This document shows, piece after piece, positions 16,992-25,484 of a stretch of 64,000 bases of DNA. Where the stretch lies: positions 41,072 to 105,071 of the forward strand of contig VMSX01000023.1 of assembly GCA_013791905.1 (NCBI GenBank), written 5' to 3'. Source of the stretch: Rhodocyclaceae bacterium (GTDB lineage Bacteria > Pseudomonadota > Gammaproteobacteria > Burkholderiales > Rhodocyclaceae). Every line of letters begins with the position of its first letter. Position 1 is the first letter of the stretch. The notes beneath the pieces were generated by a model, which was not told the origin of the DNA, searched no databases, and saw only the letters and a program-made list of their open reading frames with translations. The translations under genes were made by a program, and so were the position numbers.

Positions 16992-19045
16992 TGACCGCCG
17001 CCAATTTCGACCCCGTTACCCAGGCGCAGATTCTCGACCAGATTCACGAGTCGGTGATCACCATGGATCTCGCCGGCTATATCACCGGCTGGAACCGGGG
17101 TGCCGAGCAGTTGTTCGGTTACAGCAGTGCCGAAGCGGTTGGCCGACACATCCTGTTCCTCTACGCCGATCCGGATGCGGAGGATGACAGCGAAAGTTTT
17201 CACGACACCTTCCTCGAACATGGTGGCCGCGAACTGGAAGTGCGACGCCGCCGCAAATCCGGTGAAATATTCTGGGCCAGCCTGCAACTGTCGCTGATGC
17301 GCGACGCCAGCGGGCAACCGATCGGGTTGATTGGCTATCTGTCGGATATCACCGCGCGGATCGAGGCCGAAAAAACCATGCGCCTGCAGGCGCGCATCTT
17401 TGAGAACAGCGAAGAGAGCATCCTCATCACGGACATCGACCGGCGCATCCTCTCGGTCAACCCGGCCTTTTGCAAGATAACTGGGTATCAAGTGAGTGAT
17501 GTCGTTGGTCAGCCACAGGAATTTCTGCGCTCTGACAAGCATCCGACCAGATTTTATGAAGACATCTGGGATCACGTCGATCGGGAAGGCAATTGGCAGG
17601 GCGAAGTCTGGAGCCGGCGCAAAAATGGCGAGGATTTCCCCGGCTGGGCCTCGATCAGTCTGGTGAAGAACCGCGACGGCCAGATCAGTCACTATTTCTC
17701 GATGTTCACCGACATCACGGAACGCAAGCGGGCTGAAGAGCGCATTCACTATCTCGCCTATTACGATGATCTGACCGGTCTGCCGAACCGCGCGTTACTG
17801 AACAAGCTGGTCGATCAGGCGCTTGTCGAGGCACGGCGCAATCGCCTGCACGGCGCCGTCCTGTTTGTAGACCTCAATCGCTTCAAGCCGATCAACGACA
17901 CGCTGGGGCATGACGTTGGCGATCGCCTGCTCATACAGGTCGCCGAGCGCTTGCGCGAAGCCGTGCGTTCCGAGGACGTGGTGGCGCGCATGGGTGGCGA
18001 CGAATTTGTGGTCGGCCTTTTCGACATCACGCGGCGCGAACATGCGGCGGTGGTCGCGCAGAAACTGCTGGCAGCACTCGACCCACCGTTCTGGGTGGAT
18101 GAACATGAGCTCAAGGTCGGCGCTGCCATCGGTATCAGCATTTATCCGCGCGACGGCTTCGATACGGAATCGTTGCTGCGCATGGCCGACATCGCCATGT
18201 ACCGCGCCAAGCAATCCGGGCAGGACGGCTATGCCTTCTACAGTCACGAGATGAACCGGCGCGCCCTGGATCGGCTGAAAACCGAATCCGGCCTGCGGCG
18301 TGGCCTCGAGCGTAATGAACTGCTGCTGCACTATCAGCCCAAGGTCGATATCGCCAGCGGCCGCATTGTCGGTGCCGAGGCGTTGGTGCGCTGGAACCAT
18401 CCCGAGCGTGGTTTGGTGCCGCCCGGCGAATTCATCCCCATCGCCGAGGAATCGGGACTGATCATGCGCCTGTCAGCCTGGGTGCTGGATGAGGCGTTGC
18501 GTCAGGCACACGCCTGGCACGCTGCCGGTTTCGCGACGCTCAAGGTCGCCGTTAATCTTTCGGCGCGCGATTTTTCTCCCGGCCTCGCTGAACGGGTGGG
18601 GGCGCTGCTCACCAGCCACGGTGTGCCGCCAAACTGGCTCGAACTCGAAATCACCGAAGGCATGCTCACGCACAGCAACCCCGAGGTGATCACCATGATG
18701 GATGACATCGCGGCGCTCGGCGTCAGCCTCTCGCTCGATGATTTCGGCACCGGCTATTCGAGCCTGTCTTATCTCAAGCGTTTCCCCATAGATACCTTGA
18801 AGATCGATCGCTCCTTTGTTACCGGCATTCCCGACGACAGCAACGACTGCGCCATCGCCGGCGCCATTGTCAGCATGGCGCAGCGCCTTGGCCACCGGGT
18901 CATCGCCGAAGGTGTCGAGACGATAGAACAGCTCGACTTCCTCAGGAGCCTGGGTTGCCAGGAAATGCAAGGCTATTTCTTCTCGGCGCCCGTGCCGCCA
19001 GAAGAATTCACGGCCATGCTGCTGGAGGGCAAGGCGCTGGGGTGA
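16991..19045 (+). CDS. PAS-PAS-GGDEF-EAL cyclic-di-GMP regulator
   Basis: The 684-residue cytoplasmic protein has two PAS domains (ITMDLAGYITGWNRGAEQLF near 17; ILITDIDRRILSVNPAFCKITGY near 145). A GGDEF domain follows (YDDLTGLPNRALL, RMGGDEFVVGLFD), then an EAL domain (GAEALVRWNHPERGLVPPGEF, NLSARDF, EITEGML, DDFGTGYSSLSYLKRFP, EGVETIEQLDFL). Both catalytic motifs look intact, and RSED before GGDEF fits the inhibitory I-site. Without transmembrane segments it should respond to a soluble signal through PAS. Whether it makes or degrades cyclic di-GMP in vivo cannot be told from sequence. Confidence 0.93.
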   Translation: MTAANFDPVTQAQILDQIHESVITMDLAGYITGWNRGAEQLFGYSSAEAVGRHILFLYADPDAEDDSESFHDTFLEHGGRELEVRRRRKSGEIFWASLQLSLMRDASGQPIGLIGYLSDITARIEAEKTMRLQARIFENSEESILITDIDRRILSVNPAFCKITGYQVSDVVGQPQEFLRSDKHPTRFYEDIWDHVDREGNWQGEVWSRRKNGEDFPGWASISLVKNRDGQISHYFSMFTDITERKRAEERIHYLAYYDDLTGLPNRALLNKLVDQALVEARRNRLHGAVLFVDLNRFKPINDTLGHDVGDRLLIQVAERLREAVRSEDVVARMGGDEFVVGLFDITRREHAAVVAQKLLAALDPPFWVDEHELKVGAAIGISIYPRDGFDTESLLRMADIAMYRAKQSGQDGYAFYSHEMNRRALDRLKTESGLRRGLERNELLLHYQPKVDIASGRIVGAEALVRWNHPERGLVPPGEFIPIAEESGLIMRLSAWVLDEALRQAHAWHAAGFATLKVAVNLSARDFSPGLAERVGALLTSHGVPPNWLELEITEGMLTHSNPEVITMMDDIAALGVSLSLDDFGTGYSSLSYLKRFPIDTLKIDRSFVTGIPDDSNDCAIAGAIVSMAQRLGHRVIAEGVETIEQLDFLRSLGCQEMQGYFFSAPVPPEEFTAMLLEGKALG

Positions 19046-19048
19046 TTA

Positions 19049-19188
19049 CAGTCCCGCCCCCCTTCGCCCCCCCTCGCGGGGGGTTCTTAACGGCTCGCTT
19101 CGCTCGCATATCACGGGGAGCTCCGATCAGATGCATGTGCGGGTTGCGGCTAGCGCCGCGTGCCGTCTCGCCTTGGGGCGGCCCGGCG
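19049..19188 (+). repeat. Intergenic GC-rich repeat, left copy
   Basis: This gap after the EAL gene contains CCCGCCCCCCTT, CCTCGCGGGGGG, TCACGGGG and GTGCGGGTTGCGGCT in the same order as the reverse complement of 20401-20617. About 90 bases of the other copy are missing here. The pair forms an inverted repeat flanking the aminotransferase gene. Confidence 0.6.
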
Positions 19189-19205
19189 GCGAGACTGCGT
19201 CATGA

Positions 19206-19230
19206 CGCAGTCCCGCCAGCGCCGACTTTT
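19206..19230 (-). repeat. Dispersed 25-bp motif, copy 4
   Basis: This copy, 23 of 25 bases identical to the consensus, begins at the last base of the patB stop codon, so it forms the immediate 3' flank of the gene. Confidence 0.6.
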
Positions 19231-20387
19231 CAAGCCGTTTTGCAGGCTTGTTCGATTCGTGCCAGTGCTGTGTCGAGCAGCGCGCGCTGCGTGCCGAAGT
19301 TGAGCCGCACATAACGGGCGTACTCGCGGCCCGGGCCGAAATCGACACCGTCAGACAGGCCCACGCCGGCTTTTTCGAAGAATGCCGCAGGGTGCTCGAT
19401 GCCCATCTCGCGACAATCGATCCAGGCCAGAAAAGTCGCCTCGACGCGCGTCATCGACAGGCCGGGCAAGCCATTGATGACCTGTTCGACGCGCGCCGCA
19501 TTGCTGCGCAGGGTGTCGAGCAATGTCGCCCGCCAGGCGGCGCCATGGCGATAGGCCGCTTCGCAGGCGGCGAGCCCCAGCACATTCACGTGCGGCACGA
19601 TGCCGTGCGCGGCGGCGCGGAAGTTGCGCCGCAGTTCGGCATTCGGAATGATGGCGTAGGCACAGCCGAGCCCGGCAATGTTGAAGGTTTTTGACGGCGC
19701 CATCAGGGTGATGGTGCGTGCCGCGATTTCCGGCGACAGCGTGGCGAAGGGGCGATGCCGTCCGCTCAAGGTCAGATCGCAGTGAATCTCGTCCGAGCAC
19801 ACCACCAGATCGTGTTTTTCTGCGAGGGCGGCCAGTTGCCACAACTCATCCTCGCGCCAGGCGCGGCCCACCGGGTTGTGCGGATGGCACAGCAAGAACA
19901 GCCGCGCCGCCTTCATCACGGCATCGGTCGCGGCGAAATCCCAGGCCCAACCCGCATCGTCCTGGATCAGTGGCATGCTCAAAAGCTGCCGACCCGAATC
20001 CGCCGGCACGGAAAGGAACGGCGGATAGATCGGCGTTGCGGTGAACACGCCATCACCCGGCAGGCCGACGGAGCGGCACGCCAGATGTAACCCAGGCACC
20101 AGTCCGGGCAGCCAGACCAGCCAGTCAGGGTCGATGTCCCACTGGTACTCATGCGCGCAGTGCGCAACGACAGACTCGATCAGGGACGGCCAGGGGTGGC
20201 CGTAGCCAAACAGGCCGTCGGCAATCCGCTGCTGCAAGGCCTCGACCACGGCGGGCGCGACCGGGAAATCCATGTCCGCGATCCACAGTGGGATGACATC
20301 CCGACCGGCATATTTTCTCCAGCGCGTGGAATCTTGTGGCGCAATCACGCTGGTGCCGGCGATCGCGTGATTAGCGTGAAATAACAT
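19230..20387 (-). CDS. MalY/PatB-type PLP aminotransferase (putative C-S lyase)
   Basis: The 385-residue fold-type I PLP enzyme starts MLFHANHAIAGTSVIAPQD. It includes DVIPLWIADMDFPVAPAV, HPHNPVGRAW, VCSDEIHCDLTL and the PLP lysine in MAPSKTFNIAGLGCAYAI. These features place it with PatB/MalY cystathionine beta-lyases rather than broad aspartate aminotransferases. The likely reaction is release of sulfide or thiols from cystathionine or cysteine conjugates. It stands alone between two inverted copies of an intergenic repeat, with no operon partner. Confidence 0.87.
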   Translation of the reverse strand: MLFHANHAIAGTSVIAPQDSTRWRKYAGRDVIPLWIADMDFPVAPAVVEALQQRIADGLFGYGHPWPSLIESVVAHCAHEYQWDIDPDWLVWLPGLVPGLHLACRSVGLPGDGVFTATPIYPPFLSVPADSGRQLLSMPLIQDDAGWAWDFAATDAVMKAARLFLLCHPHNPVGRAWREDELWQLAALAEKHDLVVCSDEIHCDLTLSGRHRPFATLSPEIAARTITLMAPSKTFNIAGLGCAYAIIPNAELRRNFRAAAHGIVPHVNVLGLAACEAAYRHGAAWRATLLDTLRSNAARVEQVINGLPGLSMTRVEATFLAWIDCREMGIEHPAAFFEKAGVGLSDGVDFGPGREYARYVRLNFGTQRALLDTALARIEQACKTA

Positions 20388-20400
20388 TGTAGTGTTTGCG

Positions 20401-20617
20401 AAGGGCCGCCCCGAGCAAACGCGGCGCGCGGCGAAGCCGCAACCCGCACCTGTGTCGGAAAGAGCGCCCCGTGACAGACGAGCGCAGCGACAACAAGCGA
20501 CTCAGTCGCGCAGTTGCGGCGTAGGCTAATGCCGGCAAAGCCGGCGTTAAGCCGCGTAGCGGCGGCCGAAGGCAAAAAACAGTCACCCCCCCCCGCGAGG
20601 TGGGTAAAGGGGGGCGG
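20401..20617 (-). repeat. Intergenic GC-rich repeat, right (inverted) copy
   Basis: Read on the minus strand this gap carries the same ordered blocks as 19049-19188, plus about 90 extra bases that include an internal palindrome (GCCGGCAAAGCCGGC, 20531-20545). No reading frame looks genuine here. Confidence 0.6.
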
Positions 20618-20659
20618 GCCACTTTCATGATCGGGGGCGGAGCCAACGCATCATGAAGG

Positions 20660-22165
20660 TTAGCCAAGGAACAACCTGTAGGCCGGATTTTTTGATTCAT
20701 CCCAGTGGCGGTAGCCCAGATTTTTGAGGAAGGCGCGGAATTCCTTCATCTCTTTGGGCGGCACCTGCATGCCGACGAGGACGCGGCCCGTGTCGGCGCC
20801 GTGGTTGCGGTAGTGGAACAGGCTGATGTTCCAGCCCGAACTCATCTTGTTGAGGAAGTTCATCAGCGCGCCGGGGCGTTCGGGGAACTCGAAACGGTAG
20901 ATCAACTCATTCTTCACCTGCGGCGCATGCCCGCCGACCAGATGGCGGATGTGCAGCTTGGCCATTTCGTCGTCGGTCAGGTCAAGCGTGGCGTAACCGT
21001 GCTTTTGCAACTGCTCGACCAGTTTGGTCGACTCGGTGCGGTTAGCGACTTGCATGCCGACGAAGACATGGGCCTCGCCAGAGTCATGGTAACGATAGTT
21101 GAACTCGGTGATATTACGGCCGCCGACCAGAGCGACGAATTGCTTGTAGCTGCCGGGTTTCTCCGGCAGGGTGACGGCAAACACCGCCTCGCGGCGTTCG
21201 CCGACCTCGGCGCGTTCGGCGACGAAGCGCAGCCGGTCGAAGTTCATGTTGGCGCCGGACGCCACCGCCACCAGCGTCTTGCCCGTGGCCTTGTGGCGTC
21301 TTGCCCATTCCTTGGCGCCAGCAATCGCCAGCGCGCCGGCCGGCTCGAGAATCGAGCGCGTGTCCTCGAAAACATCCTTGATTGCGGCGCAGATGGTATC
21401 GGTATCGACCAGCACCATTTCGTCGACCAGCTCGCGACACAGGCGGAAGGTTTCCTCGCCGACCTGCCTGACTGCCGCGCCATCGGCGAACAGGCCGACG
21501 GTATCCAGCCGCACGCGGCGACCGGCCTGGAGCGACCGATACATGGCATCGGCATCGGTCGCCTCGACGCCGATGATCCGGGTTTCCGGTCGCAGGCGCT
21601 TGATGTAGGCCGCCACGCCGGCAATCAACCCGCCGCCGCCGACGCAGCAGAACACCGCGTCGATGGGGTCGGGGTGCTGGCGCAGGATTTCCATGCCGAT
21701 GGTACCCTGCCCGGCGATGACGTCCGGGTCGTCGAAGGGATGGACAAAGGTGAGCTTGTGCTTTTTCTCCAGCACCAGTGCATGGGCATGGGCGGCATCG
21801 TAGGCGTCGCCGATCAGCACCACCTCGCCGCCACGCTTTTTCACCGCGTCGATCTTGATCTGCGGCGTGGTGGTGGGCATCACGATCACCGCGCGAATAC
21901 CGAGTTTTTGCGCCGCCAGCGCCACGCCCTGTGCATGGTTGCCGGCCGAAGCGCAGATCACGCCGCGCTTCCGTTGCGCTGGCGTCAGATGGGCAATCTT
22001 GTTGTAGGCGCCGCGCAGCTTGAAGCTGAACACCGGCTGCATATCCTCGCGCTTGAGCAAGATGCGGTTGTTGCTGCGGGCGGAAAGCAGGGGCGCCAGC
22101 TCAAGCGGGGTTTCGATCGCTACATCGTAAACGCGGGCGTTGAGGATTTTTTCAAGGTAATCCAT
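20660..22165 (-). CDS. ilvA: Threonine ammonia-lyase, biosynthetic
   Basis: The 501-residue protein starts MDYLEKILNARVYDVAIETP. The PLP lysine is in FSFKLRGAYNKI, and the glycine loop CCVGGGGLIAGVA binds PLP phosphate. The C-terminal third holds two ACT-like regulatory repeats (EAVFAVTLPEKPGSYKQF; YRFEFPERPGALMNFL), the isoleucine-sensitive arrangement. It deaminates threonine to 2-oxobutanoate for isoleucine synthesis. The start at 22165 is chosen over an upstream frame start because family members begin at MDYL. Confidence 0.95.
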   Translation of the reverse strand: MDYLEKILNARVYDVAIETPLELAPLLSARSNNRILLKREDMQPVFSFKLRGAYNKIAHLTPAQRKRGVICASAGNHAQGVALAAQKLGIRAVIVMPTTTPQIKIDAVKKRGGEVVLIGDAYDAAHAHALVLEKKHKLTFVHPFDDPDVIAGQGTIGMEILRQHPDPIDAVFCCVGGGGLIAGVAAYIKRLRPETRIIGVEATDADAMYRSLQAGRRVRLDTVGLFADGAAVRQVGEETFRLCRELVDEMVLVDTDTICAAIKDVFEDTRSILEPAGALAIAGAKEWARRHKATGKTLVAVASGANMNFDRLRFVAERAEVGERREAVFAVTLPEKPGSYKQFVALVGGRNITEFNYRYHDSGEAHVFVGMQVANRTESTKLVEQLQKHGYATLDLTDDEMAKLHIRHLVGGHAPQVKNELIYRFEFPERPGALMNFLNKMSSGWNISLFHYRNHGADTGRVLVGMQVPPKEMKEFRAFLKNLGYRHWDESKNPAYRLFLG

Positions 22166-22209
22166 GACAGGAACAGACATCCATAAAGGCCGCAAGGTTA
22201 CCATGCGGC

Positions 22210-22656
22210 ATGGACCTTATCGCCACCCCCGAAGCCGGCCTGCTGGGCCTGTTTCTCGCCAGCTTCCTTGCCGCGACGCTGTTGCCCGGCGGTTCAGAGG
22301 TGGCGCTGGTCGCCTTTCTGACGGTGCACCCCGAACAATCCATCGCCGCCCTGCTGCTGGCGACGCTCGGTAATACGCTGGGCGGGTTGACCACCTATGG
22401 CATGGGGCGGCTGATTCCGTTCAAAGTCGGTACTGACGGTACGGCGAATTTCTCCGGCCGTCACGCCGCCATGCTCTATCGCTGGGGGCCGGCGGCACTC
22501 TTGTTGTCCTGGGCGCCGCTGGTGGGCGATGCCTTGTGTGCCGCCGCCGGCTGGCTGCGGCTGCCGCTGCTGCCCTGTGTACTGTGGATGGCCGCGGGCA
22601 AGGCGGCGCGTTACGGGGTGCTTGCCGCGCTGACCCTTTACTTCAACGGGTCGTGA
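22210..22656 (+). CDS. yqaA: YqaA family membrane protein (DedA/VTT related)
   Basis: The 148-residue inner-membrane protein has GLLGLFLASFLAATLLPGGSEVALVAFL at the N-terminus and GNTLGGLTTYGMGRLIP, both typical of YqaA. The family belongs to the DedA/VTT group, implicated in lipid scrambling or envelope homeostasis; the exact role of YqaA is unknown. It diverges from ilvA with a 44-base gap, and its 3' end overlaps the convergent nitrilase gene by 14 bases. Confidence 0.82.
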   Translation: MDLIATPEAGLLGLFLASFLAATLLPGGSEVALVAFLTVHPEQSIAALLLATLGNTLGGLTTYGMGRLIPFKVGTDGTANFSGRHAAMLYRWGPAALLLSWAPLVGDALCAAAGWLRLPLLPCVLWMAAGKAARYGVLAALTLYFNGS

Positions 22657-23515
22657 TGGTCACCGGCCGCAGGCCGTAGAAATCAGAGCGCTTGTCCAGC
22701 AGTGGGATGGTGGTGCCCTTGAGCCGGTTTTCATCGAGCAGGCCGAGATCGACGTCGGCCACCACGATCTGCTCCTCGTTGATGACGCCTTCAGCCGCGA
22801 TGCCATCGCGGGCAAAGGGAAAGTCGGACGGCGTGATGATCGAGGCCTGGCCGTAGTGCAGGCGCAGGCCGGCCACCGGCAGGTTGCCGACCGTGCTGGT
22901 CATGGCGACATAGACCTGATTCTCGATGGCACGCGCGTGGCAGCAGTAACGCACGCGCAGAAAACCCTGGCGATCGTCGGTGCAGGACGGCACGAAGATG
23001 ATCTCGGCGCCTTCCTCGGCAACGCGGCGGGCGAGTTCGGGAAACTCGATGTCGTAGCAGATCAGGATGGCGATTTTGGCGTGCGGCGTCTGGAATACCT
23101 TGAGCACGTCACCTTGATCGGTGTTCCATTTCTCCTTTTCCCAGCGCGTGCGATGAATCTTGTCTTGGGTGTGGATTTCGCCGGACGGCGTGAACAGGAA
23201 AGAGGTATTGACCAGTTTGCCGTCGCGCAGGTTGGGATGGGTGCCGCCGATCAGGAAATAGCCATGCCGCATGGCGTAGCCGCGCAACAGCTCGGTGTAG
23301 CGTTCGGTAAACCCGCTCAGTTCGCGGACCGCGCTGCCGATGTTGTCGTTGTCCATGAAGGACAGGAGTTGCGTGGTGAACAGTTCCGGCAGCAGCACAT
23401 AGTGGGGCTCGTAATCGGCGGCGGCGTTGAGGACGAAGTTGACCTGCGCCTCGAAGCCTTCCCAGTCGGCAATGTGGCGCAATTTGTATTGCACTGCGAC
23501 GATGCGGGCTCTCAT
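22643..23515 (-). CDS. Carbon-nitrogen hydrolase (nitrilase superfamily)
   Basis: The 290-residue protein MRARIVAVQYKLRHIADWEG has the Glu-Lys-Cys triad contexts: YVLLPELFTT, QDKIHRTRWEKEKW and AILICYDIEFPELAR. It should hydrolyse an amide; the substrate is unknown. The ATG overlaps the stop of the upstream GNAT gene (ATGA, 23512-23515). GNAT and nitrilase domains of this type also occur fused in single proteins, so the pair probably forms one functional unit. Confidence 0.88.
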   Translation of the reverse strand: MRARIVAVQYKLRHIADWEGFEAQVNFVLNAAADYEPHYVLLPELFTTQLLSFMDNDNIGSAVRELSGFTERYTELLRGYAMRHGYFLIGGTHPNLRDGKLVNTSFLFTPSGEIHTQDKIHRTRWEKEKWNTDQGDVLKVFQTPHAKIAILICYDIEFPELARRVAEEGAEIIFVPSCTDDRQGFLRVRYCCHARAIENQVYVAMTSTVGNLPVAGLRLHYGQASIITPSDFPFARDGIAAEGVINEEQIVVADVDLGLLDENRLKGTTIPLLDKRSDFYGLRPVTITTR

Positions 23516-24162
23516 GGCGAATCCTTTTTCGGTAATTGGGTGGGGCGCGACTGGTCGTAGTCCCGATTGAGCCAGACGATCAATGCGGCATTGCCGATCG
23601 ACTCGGGATCGGTGGGCAGATAGCCATGCAGGATGCCGCAGTAGTCGAAGCCCTGATTGAGCTGGAAGCGCAGCACCGGGTCGTAGATATCGCCCCAGAT
23701 CACGCGCCGGGCATATTCCTCCGGCGCCATGTGGTTGGCATGTTCCTGGTAGCCGGGCAGCCGGCCGCCGGCGATGATGCGCTTGAGGTTCATGGCCCGG
23801 CACAGTTTGCGGCGGGCATCATAGAGCGCATGGCCGATGCCCTGGCCTTGGCAGTCAGGATCGACGCAAACCTCGGCACCGTAGAGCGTGCGGCCGCTCA
23901 TATCGTGGGTATCAAAGTGACCGTCGTTGGTCACACTGTCCCAAGTGTGGTGCAGGCTATAGTCATCCCACAGTACCACCAGCGAGATGGCAATGCCGAC
24001 CAGTCGGCCATCCAGTTCGGCGACGAATTGCCCTTCGGGAAAATGGCTGAGCAGACTCTCGAATTGCTCTTGCCGAAACGCCGGAATGGCGTTGTATACC
24101 CGCCGCTGCAGGTCGGTGGCAGCGGCGATGTCGTCATGGGTCAGGTTGCGAATGGTCAGCAT
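23512..24162 (-). CDS. GNAT family N-acetyltransferase paired with nitrilase
   Basis: The 216-residue protein MLTIRNLTHDDIAAATDLQ has the acetyl-CoA loop VCVDPDCQGQGIGHALYDARR. The C-terminal part (AGGRLPGYQEHANHMAPEEYA) is shared with GNAT domains that are fused or adjacent to nitrilases. It precedes the nitrilase gene with a four-base overlap. The start at 24162 is preferred over one 18 codons upstream, which adds non-conserved residues. Confidence 0.87.
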   Translation of the reverse strand: MLTIRNLTHDDIAAATDLQRRVYNAIPAFRQEQFESLLSHFPEGQFVAELDGRLVGIAISLVVLWDDYSLHHTWDSVTNDGHFDTHDMSGRTLYGAEVCVDPDCQGQGIGHALYDARRKLCRAMNLKRIIAGGRLPGYQEHANHMAPEEYARRVIWGDIYDPVLRFQLNQGFDYCGILHGYLPTDPESIGNAALIVWLNRDYDQSRPTQLPKKDSP

Positions 24163-24272
24163 CGTGTTCTGGTTTCCAGTGGCTGCAGCCCCGATGATAA
24201 AGCGAATGCGGCACAAACCGGATGGTTGCCCGTCCGGTCAAGGCCTCTGCGGTAGTGAAAAACCTGCAGGCC

Positions 24273-24557
24273 TCAGTTCAGCTTTTTCCCCGGCGGACGG
24301 TGCAAAGTCACTTCGGCGCTTTGGCGGGGCTCATCGGTGTAGTAAGGCTTTTCATTGATATTGAGGCCGGCCTCGCGCGCCAGTTCGGTCTCGCGCTCGG
24401 CGATCAGGCCGAACAGGTCGCGAATCGAATGGACGGTGCTTTCCTGGAACGGATGCGGCATGCCCGGCTCGGGCGTGGCGTCCTTGACGATGTTGCCCAG
24501 CACCGTGCGCAAGACGCGCAGGATGCGCTGCTCTTTCGAGATATCTTTTTCGGTCAT
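24273..24557 (-). CDS. Conserved-looking small hypothetical protein
   Basis: The 94-residue protein starts MTEKDISKEQRILRVLRTVL and continues TPEPGMPHPFQESTVHSIR and LFGLIAERETELAREAGLN. A good ribosome site (GGAG, 8 bases upstream) supports the ATG at 24557. The reading frame is open much farther upstream, but that region is antisense to ttrB and has no translation signals. It is soluble, helical and of unknown function; no motif is recognised. It diverges from the ttr operon across a 201-base gap. Confidence 0.6.
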   Translation of the reverse strand: MTEKDISKEQRILRVLRTVLGNIVKDATPEPGMPHPFQESTVHSIRDLFGLIAERETELAREAGLNINEKPYYTDEPRQSAEVTLHRPPGKKLN

Positions 24558-24661
24558 TTGTTGCTCCGTTTTAAGGGTTGTGGATAGCAAAGACGTCCAC
24601 GGCGTTTCTTCTATTGGGGGAATGGCGAAGCTTACTGCAATCTCACTGATCGATAGCCAGG

Positions 24662-24679
24662 ATAGGGAATTATCCCTAT
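24662..24679 (+). promoter_or_regulatory. Palindrome upstream of ttrBCA, candidate regulator site
   Basis: A perfect 7-base inverted repeat ATAGGGA/TCCCTAT with a 4-base centre lies 80 bases upstream of ttrB in the divergent gap. Its position fits an activator site for the local response regulator TtrR; that assignment is inferred from position only. Confidence 0.4.
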
Positions 24680-24758
24680 TCCGATGCATGTTTCTTCCAA
24701 TTTTCACGGAACCCGGGACGACATAAGCTGCGTCCGTCCTCACAAAACGGAGCTTTGC

Positions 24759-25484
24759 ATGAACGCTCAACCCGATCTTTCCCGGCGTACCTTCTTTTTG
24801 GCCCTGCCGGCCGTTACCGCCGGCCTGGCGGTTCCCGCAAGGGCTGCCGAACCGGCGGGCCCGCATTGGGCCATGCTGGTCGATACCCGTCGCTGTATCG
24901 CCTGCCAGGCCTGCACCATCGGCTGTGCAATAGAAAACGCCTCGCCCGAGGGTCAATTCCGCACCGTGGTCGCAACCTATGCCGTGACCACCGAAACCGG
25001 CCAAACCGGCCTGGCCGTCGTGCCGCGTCTGTGCAATCACTGCGAGCAGCCTCCCTGCATCCCCGTCTGTCCGGTGGGTGCCACCTTCAAGCGCAAGGAT
25101 GGCATCGTCGTGGTCGACGGCGAGCGCTGCGTCGGCTGCGCCTATTGCGTTCAGGCTTGTCCCTATGACGCCCGCTTCATCAACCACCGGACGGGCAAGG
25201 CCGACAAGTGTACTTTCTGCAGCCATCGGGTCGAAGCCGGGCTGCTGCCGGCCTGTGTCGAAACCTGTGTCGGCGGCGCACGCATTTTCGGCGACATCAA
25301 TAACCCGGTCAGCGAAATCAGTCGCCAGCTCAAGGTCGCCGATGGCAAAACGCGGGTGCTCAAGCCGGAGGCCGGCACCACGCCGCGCGTCTTTTACATT
25401 GGTCTGGAAGAGCAGCTGGACGGCCGCGTCGACGGTGCGTCCGCCGCCAACATGATGTGGCAGCCGGGCCACCAGGGGGGATGA
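24759..25484 (+). CDS. ttrB: Tetrathionate reductase iron-sulfur subunit TtrB
   Basis: The 241-residue protein has a Tat-type signal (LSRRTFFLALPAVTAGLAVPARA) and four ferredoxin-type cysteine clusters. These include CIACQACTIGC, CNHCEQPPCIPVCPVGA and CVGCAYCVQACPYDARF. It passes electrons from the membrane subunit TtrC to the catalytic TtrA in the periplasm. The order ttrB-ttrC-ttrA matches the classic ttrBCA operon. The stop overlaps the ttrC start (ATGA). A GGAG precedes the ATG. Confidence 0.9.
   Translation: MNAQPDLSRRTFFLALPAVTAGLAVPARAAEPAGPHWAMLVDTRRCIACQACTIGCAIENASPEGQFRTVVATYAVTTETGQTGLAVVPRLCNHCEQPPCIPVCPVGATFKRKDGIVVVDGERCVGCAYCVQACPYDARFINHRTGKADKCTFCSHRVEAGLLPACVETCVGGARIFGDINNPVSEISRQLKVADGKTRVLKPEAGTTPRVFYIGLEEQLDGRVDGASAANMMWQPGHQGG

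Noticed and set aside
18112..18130. AAGGTCGGCGCTGCC inside the PAS-GGDEF-EAL gene resembling the dispersed motif
   Set aside because: It is only a half match, explained by a conserved GGDEF-domain coding segment (KVGAAIGIS).
24558..25472. Upstream extension of the 94-residue minus-strand gene to 399 residues
   Set aside because: The extension is antisense to ttrB and part of the control region; a good ribosome site supports the short form.
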